Below, piece after piece: positions 1 to 10,831 of a stretch of DNA of 64,000 nucleotides (position 1 is its first letter; each line of letters begins with the position of its first letter). Position numbers and translations under genes: made by a program. The DNA is from Actinostola sp. cb2023 (Eukaryota; Cnidaria; Anthozoa; Actiniaria; Actinostolidae). The notes below the pieces were generated by a model. The model did no database searches. It was not told where the DNA came from and worked only from the letters and a program-made list of their open reading frames with translations. The stretch is taken from NCBI GenBank assembly GCA_033675265.1, contig JAUJYZ010000735.1, positions 62,001 to 126,000 on the forward strand. The letters are read 5' to 3'.

Positions 1-796
1 AATAGAAAGAATATCTAAATTTGTTGAAATCACAGAAATTATGTAAATTACAGGTCATGTGACCTGTAAGCCGGTAATATATATATAAATAATATATATA
101 ATAATAAACTATATTTATAAAGCGTCATATTCAATATTTGCTCATGGCGCTATTAACCTATATCCAATAAAAATAATAATGAACATAAAATAACACTGTA
201 ACGGTTGCGGTGAAATGTAGTCTAAAATAATGGAAAACTTTTTAACAGTATACATGATGCGTTCCTTCCAATCATGTTACTATATTTAACGTATTATAGC
301 TAGAGCATGCATCAATGTCAATACTTAATTTGTATTCCGGTCACGTGACAGTTTGATTATTGGTTATTATTCTGCTTTTTGCATGTCTGCACTTATTTAA
401 ACATTTTCTAACATTCATTCGTGCAAATATAAGTATTTATACACTATTTAATTTGTCTCTTGTAATGTATCATATTAATGATATCCGTAAACCATTCATT
501 TGTGGGACCTCGAATAATTTCGTGACGTCGTGTGACGTCATGAGTGTAATTGGCGTGGCCCCATATCTAGAATTGTTCCACATACCAAGTACGTACATTA
601 CTATGGCAAAGTTTCGCGCTTTTAACCAAAATCCTACAATTCGCCCAAAAATCGACTGAAATCAGCTGGACTAATTGGCCGAAATACCTATAACACACTG
701 TTTAAATAAAAAAAGTCAAAATAATCCCCTCAAAAAAGTGGGACTTTGAGGGCATACATACATGTACAGTTAAATCTAGGAAGTTTAGCAATAGGA
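1..796. other. AT-rich stretch, no gene seen
   Basis: No coding pattern, splice sites or recognisable family is visible. An open frame at 360-659 has no protein-like composition or motif. A short AT dinucleotide run lies near 76-105. Treated as intergenic or old unrecognised repeat. Confidence 0.5.
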
Positions 797-980
797 GGCA
801 GCATGGTCGAGTGGTCAGAGCGTCGGAATCCGGTGACGCCGAGTTCGAGTCCTGCTCTGTCCACCAGCTGCGACTGTATTTGTTCTGGGCAATCCCTAGT
901 TCAAATTCAGTTTCTCGACCATGCTTGTAAATAGCCAACTGGTTCGCCTCCTTGCCAGTTGGGTTTCTTAAAAAAAAATT
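797..980 (+). repeat. tRNA-derived SINE
   Basis: An A-box-like TGGTCGAGTGG (804-814) and a B-box-like AGTTCGAGTCC (842-852) are spaced as in a tRNA-type RNA polymerase III promoter. They are followed by about 90 bp of unrelated body, a short hairpin (GCCAACTGG at about 933 pairing with CCAGTTGGG at about 955) and an A-run at 969-978. The acceptor stem does not pair properly, so this is a SINE with a tRNA-like head and not a tRNA gene. The trailing hairpin resembles SINE tails I associate with marine invertebrates. No clear target duplication was found. Confidence 0.7.
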
Positions 981-1076
981 ATTTCAGTTTCAGTTTCATT
1001 TCAGGAGGACCAAATTGGAAAAAAGCATAGCTTTATCTGTTACATCCTCATTAAATAAAGTGTTATATATATATAT

Positions 1077-1503
1077 TTCTCAAACTCATTAATAATTCAT
1101 TAGCTCAATAACCAATCAGCTCTCACGATTCGAGTCAGGTGGATGTATCTTGATACCGGAGGAAGAACTGATCAAGACACTGATCAAGACACTGAAATTA
1201 TTGTATATTTACCATTATGTTACTTACCTTTAACTTCGTAGACTTACTACCTCTTACTTATCATGAAAAAAAATCTAGTGATAAATCATCAACCAGAGTT
1301 GAATCAGTGACCCCTCGCACATTACGCTCACTACTTATCCATTAGACTACCTGACTGCTTGTTCGATTTTGAAGCTCTTTTTAACAAACATAATACTTGC
1401 GAGGTGACTCATTAGGCCAAGACACAAAAGCAATTATTATGTTCTTTTCTCAGGAGACTCAAGAACAATTCAGATAATCATTCATTATTAATGAGTTTGA
1501 GAA
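1077..1503. mobile_element. MITE with 20-bp inverted ends, tRNA-like insert
   Basis: TTCTCAAACTCATTAATAAT at 1077 is repeated in inverted orientation ending at 1503, so this is a short non-autonomous inverted-repeat element of about 427 bp without coding capacity. Inside it, on the minus strand at about 1280-1360, an A-box-like TAGTCTAATGG and a B-box-like GATTCAACTC suggest a second tRNA-derived fragment. The superfamily is not determined because the target duplication is not clear. Confidence 0.6.
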
Positions 1504-1505
1504 GC

Positions 1506-1632
1506 AATATCAAAAACTCGTGCTTCGTGTTTCATCAGGGGATTCAAAACACCTCGAAACAATAAAAGCACGAGGCCGTAGTTTCTCGGTGTTTTGAACC
1601 CCTGATAAAACACTCGCACTCGTTGTTGATAT
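1506..1632. mobile_element. small foldback repeat
   Basis: The left arm (AATATCAAAAACTCGTGC, then TCAGGGGATTCAAAACACC) is mirrored by the right arm ending GTTGATATT at about 1632. The two roughly 48-bp arms surround a loop of about 40 bp. This is a typical small palindromic MITE, directly adjacent to the preceding one. Confidence 0.55.
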
Positions 1633-2112
1633 ATTACATATATAATATTAAAAATAAATGACACCAATAATGATTTATAGATGTAGATGAAATTTTGTTT
1701 TTATGAATATAAGAACCAATGTAAATGCAAGATACAATATTTCCTAATCTTATTTATCAAAATAATAATAATTATATAGATGATATTAAATGGCTGCGCA
1801 GAGATATGAAATGTATATTCAAGTGTTCAGCTCCATATCTCACGAGTGAGAGCAGCGAATCGAACGAGTGTGATATTGAGATGAACACAAGAAGATACAT
1901 TTCATATCTCCAAGCGACCATGTAATTTTGATAAATGTGTTGATAAAAATGATATTGCCACTTGGGACAGTGGGGATATGATTTTTTAGCATTTTGCTAT
2001 CAGCCGGTATAGTTTTTGTATTTATTTTAGCATTTTAGCAATAATGTTATTCTTGAATGATCAATTATTATGCTTATATGACAATCATCTTAATTTCATT
2101 ATCAACAAACAC
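1633..2112. other. AT-rich spacer with short hairpin
   Basis: No gene was seen. AGATATGAAATGTAT near 1802 is mirrored by ATACATTTCATATCT near 1905, a foldback of about 120 bp that may be another small MITE. The remainder is AT-rich sequence with an AAT microsatellite near 1760. Confidence 0.4.
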
Positions 2113-3770
2113 TCACATGCTAAATTGCCTTTCAAGTGGCATTACTATAACAACACGCTCAATTCCATGTATGGTTTTCAAATTATATTTTGTCTTCGAC
2201 ACTGCACATCTGTGAGATAGTCGGCCAATGGGGATGAATGAAGCAGGAGAAGATGATTCACAGTCTTGAATGCAAACCTGAGCTGGTGGTCCAAAATACT
2301 CTCTACACTGAGGATGAGGTTTATACCATTGAACATAAGCTAGGATATATGTCACAACAGTCTCTGTGTTCTCTCCATCCTTTAAGTTCAAGGTGTGGCG
2401 CAAGAAGTACTGAATTTCTCCTAGAAGTGAAACGTTAATAAATTATGGATAGTAATGCTTCTCAATGTAATTAATATTATTTATGGTAATTGTATCTAAT
2501 ATAACTATAATGATTGAAAGCTAACCTGGTCTCTTTTCTAAGGATTCAGTATCAAGTCCCCACTTTCCATGCCATCTTGCAAGGATAACAGATGATCTGT
2601 TGTGTCTTGACTTCTTTGAGCCAAATAGCTCTCCACAGACTAGCAAATCACTGAATTCTTCATAATAAAGGGGGACCATTTTGATGGTGCTTGGATCATG
2701 AAGATGTTCATACATAGAACTGATTCACTCAACATCATCATCATCTAGATAGTTGGCTTGACGTCCAAGTGACAAGTATAATCTACTACTCCTAAAGTTT
2801 ACATCTCTCAGATTAAATCCAGTTGTGTTCATTTGGCACTTTGCTTGTTGGCACTCCCCACCTGACAATATTGTAACATTGGCGAGTGAACCTTTCAAGG
2901 GAGATACTGTTTTCAGTATGTTTTCAAATGGAGTCATTTCAGTTGGCCAGTTAATGCTTCGAATTTGTTGATTTTCAATAATATAATAATAATAATCAAA
3001 AATTTATATAGCGCCATTTCCTTATAGCCCAATGTCAATAAAACGGCGCATCAGTTGAACCTCTATATGATGGTTGTTCACATGATAAGAGCCAAGGATG
3101 CCATTAAACCTTTCAAACCCAAAACACCAGAATGCATACACAGGTCCAAAGTCAAGTATACAATCATTCAGGTGGCAATACAAATGCATGTTTATTGTAA
3201 TACATTCCTTTCCATAAAGCCTTTCAACAGACTTGCAAAAATGAACAAGAAGCTGATCTGCAATTCTACAATCAGTCTTTGTAATATTTCTTTTACACAA
3301 TAAAGAGCAGGCTTTAACAAATACCTTCCATGTTTGTAGATGTTCTTGGGGAAGAATATCCATTAAAGCATATGAAGAAAATATAAGGTTCCAATTCTTG
3401 AACTGGTCAGCGGTAAACCCAGCAAAGCCTGAAGCAATCTTGAGAGGTAGTCTGCCAATACCAGCTGGAGTAGCCATATCATAGAACCCGCTCAAGACTA
3501 CTCACGTTTTGAAAATGGAAGGAATTCTGTTTCGTCGAATTCGAGTTCTGACTCAGATTCTGACTGCAGCTCTGAAAATAAACAATATGCATACGGTATT
3601 TTAAAATCTTATAGATGAGACTGAACTGCAGAAGTCAGAGAATACAGGGGAGATTAGCAAAAACTTACCACTGTACGCGAGATGTTTACAAGTGATCTGT
3701 GTAGTCTTTGCGTCCGTTTCGAAACCCAAGTATCGCAATGATCACAATAAACACGTTCTTTGTCAGCCAT
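2113..3770 (-). pseudogene. CACTA (En/Spm)-like transposase, internally deleted
   Basis: This is a minus-strand relic of a multi-exon transposase. Exon 1 (3669-3770) starts MADKERVYCDHCDTW, a zinc-finger-like N-terminus, and ends at a GTAAGT donor. An acidic Ser/Glu-rich exon follows (about 3511-3571). The block at 3022-3495 has the motif 'FGPVYAFWCFGFERFNGILG', as in the C-terminal part of CACTA-type transposases, where the Glu is likely catalytic. Reading continues through 2725-2937 and 2526-2715 with an in-frame TGA between them (2725-2727). A donor at 2525 and an acceptor just above 2420 join a last exon with the segment 'VVTYILAYVQWYKPHP'. An AT-rich insert of roughly 80 bp at about 2945-3020 interrupts the frame. 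The central catalytic region between the acidic exon and 3495 is missing, so the copy is dead. Confidence 0.6.
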
Positions 3771-4034
3771 TCCAAGAAAATAACCAAATCAAGCTAAAAT
3801 TACTATAGTTTAAAAGAGAAAAATAGCCTTTTGAGTTTTGTTGTTGTGTAGCTTTTGTTGTGTGTGACACTGGAGACGCGTAAACTCGTAGCTAAGTAGC
3901 CAAGCCTCAATGTACTCTTGATTAGGCCTGGAACTAGAAATTGTCCAATCAGAAGATTTTTGCATTTCGTCATCAAGTTACGCGTTTTAGCGCGTCATTC
4001 AAACACGTGCAGTCTTCGTAAGTGATAAGTGAAC

Positions 4035-4363
4035 ATGGATGGCTCCTCGTTTTATAGAAATGATTGATTGTCTTCTGACAATAGATCTAGAATTCGTAAT
4101 ACTCCTCCGTCAGGATCTTCCTCTGAGAGTAACTCTGAAACTCCTTTATCAAGACAACGACACGAAACCGCGCTCGCAACAAACCTGTCAGCTTGCCAAG
4201 CACAATTGACAAATGTGCTTACAAAACTGGAGGAAACAACTAAAACAATGGAGAATATGTCAGAGACTTGAAGGAGTGGAAATAAGTTATCACAACAAGT
4301 TGAAGACGATGCTAACCCACCCAAAACAAAGGGCAAACGAAGAAAGGATTCTTTAACGATTCA
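4035..4363 (+). pseudogene. first exon of unidentified gene, two stops
   Basis: An ATG at 4035 opens a Ser/Asn-rich, partly coiled-coil-like exon ('SSSESNSETPLS', then 'NVLTKLEETTKTMENM') and a basic 'KTKGKRRKDS' tail, ending at a good splice donor CAG/GTATGT at 4363-4364. Two in-frame TGA codons (4065-4067 and 4269-4271) break it. The exon lies head to head with the CACTA-like gene, 264 bp away, so the two could share a promoter region or belong to one element. No downstream exon was recognised and no function is assigned. Confidence 0.4.
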
Positions 4364-5484
4364 GGTATGTAAAGTAAAAGTAGACGCAGCAATGACGTGC
4401 CAACTGACGTGCCTGTTATGTATAGCTATTGTATGTAACTCTAAATTAAATTCATAGTCACTGTTATATCCATGAAATATGGTATCTGGTCATCTCGCCC
4501 CATGCCATCTCGCCCCCAAATATGTCATGTCGCCCCATACATCATTTTATTTATAGAATCTAATGTTTTGAAGTCAACGAAGAAGAGTGTAGCGGCCGTT
4601 TCATCGATCGTCATGTGAAATCAGCAATATGAGCTATAGGTTCTATGGGGTTTCTGAAGGGATTCTTCTGAAGTCCAATTGTAAATGTAACGAGAAATTT
4701 TGGAATAATATACAGCGAATGAATGCTAGTGAATGCTATGAATGCTAGTGAATGTATTTCAAGAATCCGTTTGTAAGAATGAAACCGTAAGAATCCGTGT
4801 GTAATAACAAAGAACGGTACGCTTGGTCAAAGACAATAGACACAGTTGTTGTCAGTTTGGGTTTTGTTGTGAATCCTTTGTTGTTGGTTGCTAAGTGTAA
4901 CTTCATTCACTTGGTCACTTAAAACTCGATTTTGAGCAAGGTTTTGATTTTAAATTAAGAATTAGAATATTAAGAAGTTATCACTTCTTCATTCAGCGGA
5001 CTTGTATAATCTATGAACGAAACCCTATGAACATCAGGTTTCATTGACAAAACCGAAAAGAGTATTTGTTTGTTGTTTGGTTGTCAAGTGTGACATCACA
5101 ACAAACATCAAATTGATTACATTGTGTATATCTATAATATTGTCTACCGGCGATTTGTTTACCGGTGACTTGAGGAAGCAATTTGTCGGTTCTAACAACA
5201 GGCGGTACGTCTATTAGAACCGTCTGTTACCGCCTGTTGTATGTTAACCGGCAAGAAACCACCATCTCTGTTATCCTCGGATCATGTTACACTTTTACTG
5301 TTAATTGATTGGTAGTTCAGTCCTACTTTTAGTGTTAATTGATTGGTGCTCATAACATGCTAATTTTTAGCATTATCCTGTAGTTAGGTCCTTGGATCAT
5401 CCTTGGATCATGTTACACTTTTAGTGTTAATGGCTTGGTGCCCATAACATGCTAATTTTTAGCATGAATTGTTCCCACCAGTCC
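4364..5484. repeat. non-coding stretch with direct repeats
   Basis: No gene was seen. A CATCTCGCCCC motif recurs near 4490-4545. TGAATGCTAGTGAATG repeats near 4720-4755. A GC-richer hairpin-prone patch lies at 5155-5260 (ACCGGCGA, ACAGGCGGTA, CCGCCTGTTG). Two related copies of about 75 bp containing TGTTACACTTTTA and CATAACATGCTAATTTTTAG lie at about 5284-5376 and 5408-5464. Confidence 0.45.
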
Positions 5485-6847
5485 AGTACTGCCAGTACTG
5501 CCAGAACTCGAAGCGTCCCTCGAAGACTCCCTGCCCATCGTTGACATTGAACCTGAAGAGCCTTCACCACTTACCTTTGAGATTGTGAAACACTCCACCA
5601 TCCATCAAAAGGAGAAACTGTTCAATAGCCTTGGCTATTCTTACAACATCAAACGGCGACGTGGCGAGACCATCAATTGGCAGTGCACCATCTGACGCAA
5701 AGATAACCGCTGTCCAGCATCTGTCATTCAGAAACCTGGCTCCCTCTTCATTCCTGGCAAGAATCAGCACAGGGAGCCCAAGCTCATTATCTGTGCAGAC
5801 CGTTGTTTAATTTGCATATTTACAGTAAATGTATGTGGCTTTAAAACATCCCTCCGTATTTCAAGATTTTTCGTAAAAAACGTCGCTATAATCTGTTCGA
5901 GTGGAGTTTCTGCCACAGTGTACGTCGATGGCTCCCTCTTCATTCCTGGCAAGAATCAGCACAGGGAGCCCAAGCTCATTATCTGTGAAGACCGTTGTTT
6001 AATTTGCATATTTACAGTAAATGTATGTGGCTTTAAAACATCCCTCCGTATTTCAAGATTTTTCGTAAAAAACGTTGCTATAATCTGTTCGAGTGGAGTT
6101 TCTGCCACAGTGTACGTCGACTTGGGATTGAACACAACCTGAAACTCGGGTTAATTTTACGGCCTTGGAACTGCCGATCTGCCATGGAATCTCGTTGTGA
6201 ATCGTGCTTTGGCAAACAACTTTGTGTGTGAGATAGTCAACAGCGTCGACGTGATAATTTAGGATGAGATACAATGTATGTTCAACACAAGACTCACGGT
6301 TCCACTGGTGGGGCTACCTTGTTTACATGTTTCACATTCTTCGCATATTTGTGTCCACTGGTCTGGTCCCACGCATTAAAATGGCGTCTTTTGAGAAGCT
6401 TCACCGTGTTCGTAGGAGCCTCACGTCGGCTAATCATTGCAGATTTTCAATCAAGTCACCAATAATTTTAGGAAATTTACCTGTCTTTCAGGATATGTGG
6501 TCGAAATTGATGTACGATCGAGGTATGTGCTCGAATTTTGGCGAGAAGTAAAGCTAGTTGAGTTCGGATCGCTTGAACAGTTTCCTCCCTTGTCTCCTTC
6601 TTACTCTTTCAGGGGTATTTTCGTGAAAAAACGCTCTAATGGCGCTGAAACGCCGTCACAGCATCGAAAGTAGTAAGAACAACACGTTAGTGAAAAAAAA
6701 GTTTTATTATTTACGAAAAATCTTGAAATACGGAGGGATGTTTTAAAGCCACATACATTTACTGTAAATATGCAAATTAAACAACGGTCTTCACAGATAA
6801 TGAGCTTGGGCTCCCTGTGGAATCAGCATAGCCATCTCCCTAATTAG
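5485..6847 (+). pseudogene. FLYWCH zinc-finger fragment, interrupted
   Basis: A plus-strand frame from about 5485 encodes an acidic leader and then a FLYWCH-type finger: Phe near the start, 'LFNSLGYSYN', then W-x-C and a second Cys before 'FIPGKNQH'. FLYWCH fingers bind DNA or proteins and occur in host genes and transposon-derived genes. A TGA at 5693-5695 replaces a codon in the middle of the finger (consistent with CGA to TGA). The terminal His-x-His is split by the hAT-like element at 5769-6819. When the element and one target copy are skipped, the frame continues to the second His and a TAG at 6845-6847. No other domain or gene partner was recognised. Confidence 0.6.
5769..6819. mobile_element. 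hAT-like non-autonomous element, 8-bp TSD
   Basis: The termini are inverted: ACAGGGAGCCCAAGCTCATT at 5769 matches the complement of the end at 6819, and the match extends for over 110 bp. The flanks carry an 8-bp duplication GAATCAGC (5761-5768 and 6820-6827), typical of hAT elements. The left arm is present twice as a 192-bp tandem duplication (5738-5929 and 5930-6121). The unit includes about 31 bp of host flank, so the duplication followed insertion. The interior has short open frames but no transposase motif. Confidence 0.75.
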
Positions 6848-7261
6848 AGAGCGGCTAGCTATAGGTAAGCATTGCATGTTAGCGCAATGTTGGCAGCTCA
6901 TCGGAATCGCTGGCCTACTCAGATATACCTATCGTACATTGTTTTCGGTGTTCAACTCCACATTAAAAAATCAACCGAGACTTTTGATAAGCATTACATT
7001 TCCACTGACTTTTCAGTTGAGAGTCTTTTTAGCATGTTCTACATGTAGGTGTCAGAATTTTTGAAGTTAGCGAGCTTTTGTTTCAGCGATTTCATATATC
7101 GTACTTCATAAGTTACAACGCCAATTAATTAATAATTTAGTGTCCTGCATAACCTCCGATTCAAATATACCTGCTCAGTTTGTAATGGTTGGTATTTCTA
7201 GGGTTCAGTTATTTCAATGCTTTTGAAACAAGGAATTTTGAAATTGGCGCGCTCCATATCA
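6848..7261. other. spacer, no feature recognised
   Basis: AT-rich sequence between two elements. Short open frames show no motif, and no repeat arms were found. Confidence 0.4.
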
Positions 7262-7265
7262 TTAA

Positions 7266-7970
7266 AGGGGCAGTGTCAAGCCTCGCGCATGCGCATTAAA
7301 ATCAAAACAATAACACTCGGTTGAGAAGCCTACCTTGCCCGGTAGTGAGTTACAAAACCCCCCTAAAACCGTTAATCGCTAAATAAATGACCTACAGGAC
7401 TCATGTAGATACTAATCTTTATTTAGAAAGCAATTTTAGAACTTCAATATATCAAAAGGACTGAATTCAAGAAGTGAATTCACGGCGATATCATTTTCCA
7501 ACGGCCGATCAAATAAAACACAGGAAGCCCAACACATAAGTAGATGGTGGGAAGCTCACCGGGTTTACAAGTAGTTCTACGTGAGTTTTTCTCTTCAAAA
7601 GTCATGAACAGTACTGCACCTACGATTGATGATGAAGATTCCTTCGCAATCGACCAGAATTGCCGGTTTACAATTCGGTTTTCTTCACTCGAGGATGATG
7701 GCGGCCTGCCTCTCAACGGCTGTTCGACACTTTTTTCAACGGCTTCAAAGTCAGTTCTAAGATGAAATAATCCCCACTAGGAATTGTTGAAAATGAAGAA
7801 CATGCTTTGAATTATTACTAGTGATCCATTAGACACTTGAACAAACATGATTAAGGTCGATGGAAACGGATTCAAAACATCGAAAATAATAAAAGTCCAC
7901 GGTGGACTTTTATTATTTCTCGCTTCTTCGTACCCAGGCTTACGCGGTCATATGGCTTGACACTGCCCCT
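7266..7970. mobile_element. TTAA-flanked MITE (AGGGGCAGTGTCAAGCC ends)
   Basis: Perfect 17-bp inverted ends AGGGGCAGTGTCAAGCC are flanked by TTAA on both sides (7262-7265 and 7971-7974). A TTAA target is used by the Kolobok and piggyBac superfamilies, and ends starting with purines fit Kolobok better. A perfect 33-bp palindrome with arms AATAATAAAAGTCCAC lies at 7885-7917. About 175 bp from 7374 are clearly similar to the complement of about 42480-42660, next to the unknown ORF at 41499-42236, so this may be a deletion derivative of a larger element. A short ORF (7604-7765) has no recognised motif. Confidence 0.75.
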
Positions 7971-8322
7971 TTAAATACCGTTTGTCGCTTAGACACTGAA
8001 CAGATTTAAGACAAACACCAACAAGTTTAGACTTTTCATTAATACCTTTCAAAACGTTTTAGGAAGAAGTCCACAAACTTCATGACGTTAGTGATGAGAA
8101 AAATCAATACAATGGTCTGCAAAGGTTTGTATTTTTTTAAAAGAAACATCCTACATTTGTATTTTGATTTCCGGTGTCTAATTATTATTATTATTAAGCC
8201 ATAGTTCAAACGCTGTACTTTCCAAGCTTAATTACTCCAAAAGAAGCCGCCTCATTATCTATTGTTCTGAAATAGGCCTAACTGTCTTTTGTATTGATTT
8301 CAATAGTGTGTGCAGTCCTCAG

Positions 8323-10161
8323 AATAAATGTGTAACAACATTTATTACAAAACAGCTAAAAGCAAAGGGATACGATGAGATCAAAGTAGAACGTAAGTTT
8401 GAATTGTGAACTAATCATTGTGGAAATGATATGTGTAATCATATTACCCTCTTGAAATAAAGTCTTCATCATAGTTAATATTAACTATGGTGTAATTAAA
8501 GCCAATGAAAGTCCACCATGGGATTCTCACCATGTATAACAAACGCTCCATTTGAATTTTAGGTGCGGCAAAGAAATTCCACGAACATATCAGATGAGTA
8601 GCTCAAGGCAAAGTGAACGATTGACTAAAAATAAGAATGCGAATGGCAAATAGGAAAGGAAGGGTAAGTGAGACTGCATTTTAAACTTGAGATGCCCTGA
8701 AAGGAAGGTGTATCCGTTTCAAACTCACGCAACCGTAAGCAACTCATTGGATAAACTTCAGGTAGATAGATAGATGGTAGATCAATATTGTAAGCAGAGT
8801 ATATTAATTCCTTGCAGAAGTATGATCAGAGGAAAGCGTCCATAGATCCACAAAAAGACAGAGAAGTTAAAGCGTTTCGTTCCCTCTCAAAAGAGCACAT
8901 GTCCAGTGATGAGGACGATCTCAATGAGAGTTCTCAATGGATATCAAGGCCGCCATCATACCGTTGTGAGACAATGAAAACGTTTCTTCAAAGCTAAGTA
9001 TGGAAAGTCTAACATAACGTCGATTAAGGTGGCTCAAAGTAGTTTTTTACTGATGCACACTTCCACTTTTCATTGCATTCGGCAAATTGATAGACTGATC
9101 CTAGACCGATCAAAACGACTTATGTTTACTGTGAATTATTCAAAATTGCTCTGATCAAAATGTTTGAATTGTCTCATGCAGCTGCGTTGCCTTAGTATGT
9201 AGTTTATCACGCATATAGTCGCTTGTCTAGAGCTCATCGAAATCTTGAGATATTTTAGAAAAACTGATTTCAACGATCTTTGTTTATCGTTGCCAAGGAA
9301 ACCTCGATCGAGCTGAAATTGACACAATTCTAAATATCCATCTTTGCCCGATGACTGATGCAAAGTCGTTTTGATCGGTCTAGGATCAGTCTATCAATTC
9401 GCCGAATGAAAAGCGGAAGTGTGGTCAGTTAAAAAACTACTTTGAGTCACCTTAATTAACTCCTCGGCTCCAACTCAGCATTCCCGTTCTTCTGCATGCG
9501 ATGCTGAATGAGTAAAAGTTCCATTACTTTTGCTCTTTAGATTAGATCAGGTGTGCTTAAAGAGGTCAAGCAAGGAAAGAAGGCTAGCTAAAAAGATCAA
9601 GCGCACTGAAGGAGAAGTAAAAGAGGTTGAACCGCAAGAGAACACGCCACTGTGGGCAATAAGTCAAGCATGGCTTGATATAAGAAAGCAACAAGAACAA
9701 GTAGATGGGTACGTATAGTATTATCAAAACGAGATAGTTATATTAAGGTTATGATTGTAGACCTTCGCAGTAGTCAGTTGTGGAAACGTTAACACCCATA
9801 AGCGCGTTCATGATATGATATGGTACGTTTTAAGCAATTCAGATTTACTGAATATGTTGCAGTATGTCAAACGTTTGCATTAAATACTTTCAACACTTTT
9901 TCCCGGTAAATCAACTTCAGGGACAACTTATCTCCATAACAACTGCCCCTATTGCAGAAAAACATGTCAGTACGAAGGTGTACCTGATCCGGTAGTCACT
10001 TTCCTGTCACAGTGCATATATGTAGTTCAAACAAATGGTTACTTTATCCTGATAGTGACGCTCAAGTAGAAGATGAAGACGCTGAAACTGAAGCCGATGA
10101 ATTGGAAGCCGATGACAGTTCTTCCGAACAAAGTGACCTGGACTTCAGTGAAACCAGTTAA
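8323..10161 (+). pseudogene. decayed multi-exon gene, unidentified nuclear-type protein
   Basis: Five exons join in phase: 8323-8392, 8563-8663, 8818-8993, 9541-9708 and 10056-10161 (stop TAA at 10159). The predicted product is highly charged: basic N-terminal half, 'KYDQRKASIDPQKDREVKAF' and 'WISRPPSYR' in the middle, Lys/Arg-rich stretch, then an acidic Asp/Glu/Ser tail. This composition suggests a nuclear or DNA-associated protein, but I do not recognise the family. Lesions: two in-frame TGAs in the second exon, and the donor after 8993 reads CTAAGT where GTAAGT is expected. A possible earlier exon is 8063-8125. An AATAAA lies near 10361. The third intron holds a TTAA element. Confidence 0.5.
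9028..9451. mobile_element. TTAA-flanked MITE (GGTGGCTCAAAGTAG ends)
   Basis: TTAA at 9024-9027 and 9452-9455 flanks inverted arms starting GGTGGCTCAAAGTAGTTTTT. The arms match for about 110 bp with a few differences, including TGATAGACTGATCCTAGACC. The 424-bp element has no coding capacity and sits in an intron of the decayed gene at 8323-10161, where it would not have broken the reading frame. Confidence 0.75.
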
Positions 10162-10831
10162 TGCTCTCAAATCCTCTCTCTAAAGTCCTTTTTAGTATTT
10201 TCATCAATTGAGCATGAAATCGACGGAAAACAATCACGAGATACGTAACACTTTGCCCGGCTGAAGTTGTATAATAGTTTATTGTAATTTACATTCAATC
10301 ACCATGTTTATACTTTATATGTTATTATGCATTATGTTGTTGCATTGCACAACTGAAGGAAATAAAATAACTTGGTTGAATGAAATATGTTTGCAGTTTA
10401 ATTTGAGTATTTATAACATGCGCATGGGGTACATAAAATCAAGGTATTTCAAGATAAATGACTGTACGCTATGAGTACTGAAATGATAGGAAAATAAAAA
10501 GCCATTCATTAAGGAAACCATATGGCGGAATCAGAACCCTGATACTGAAAGTAAAATGATATAGTATAAGAGTCCCTTATACTGAAAGTAAAAGGATATA
10601 ATATAAGAGTCATGATACAACCATGTTCGTATATGTCCTGTTACAACCATTAAACCAGTAATTTAATGAGTGTATTAGGATGAATAATGATACATGATAC
10701 ACTGACACCTGATCATTATACGCAGGACGACATATCATGAAAATATACGGATTCATTAAACAACCATAATATGGGCTGAAACTATCATTAAACCAGTAGT
10801 TTAATGATAGAATAAGACTAGTTTACGGGCA
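10162..10831. repeat. 3' flank with short tandem repeats
   Basis: After a probable polyadenylation signal near 10361 there are two copies of about 45 bp with ATACTGAAAGTAAAA (about 10541 and 10580), and a repeated motif CATTAAACCAGTA near 10648 and 10789. No gene was seen before the LINE fragment. Confidence 0.45.

Noticed and set aside
360..659. 99-codon ORF
   Set aside because: Hydrophobic, low-complexity translation without domain, splice sites or repeat context.
797..870. Possible tRNA gene
   Set aside because: A and B boxes are present, but the acceptor and T stems do not pair and the sequence continues into a SINE body with an A-tail.
3055..3303. 82-codon plus-strand ORF
   Set aside because: Antisense shadow of the CACTA-like exon at 3022-3495.
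7480..7765. Two overlapping ORFs in the TTAA MITE
   Set aside because: No motif. The plus-strand one may be a remnant of an element protein, but this could not be supported.
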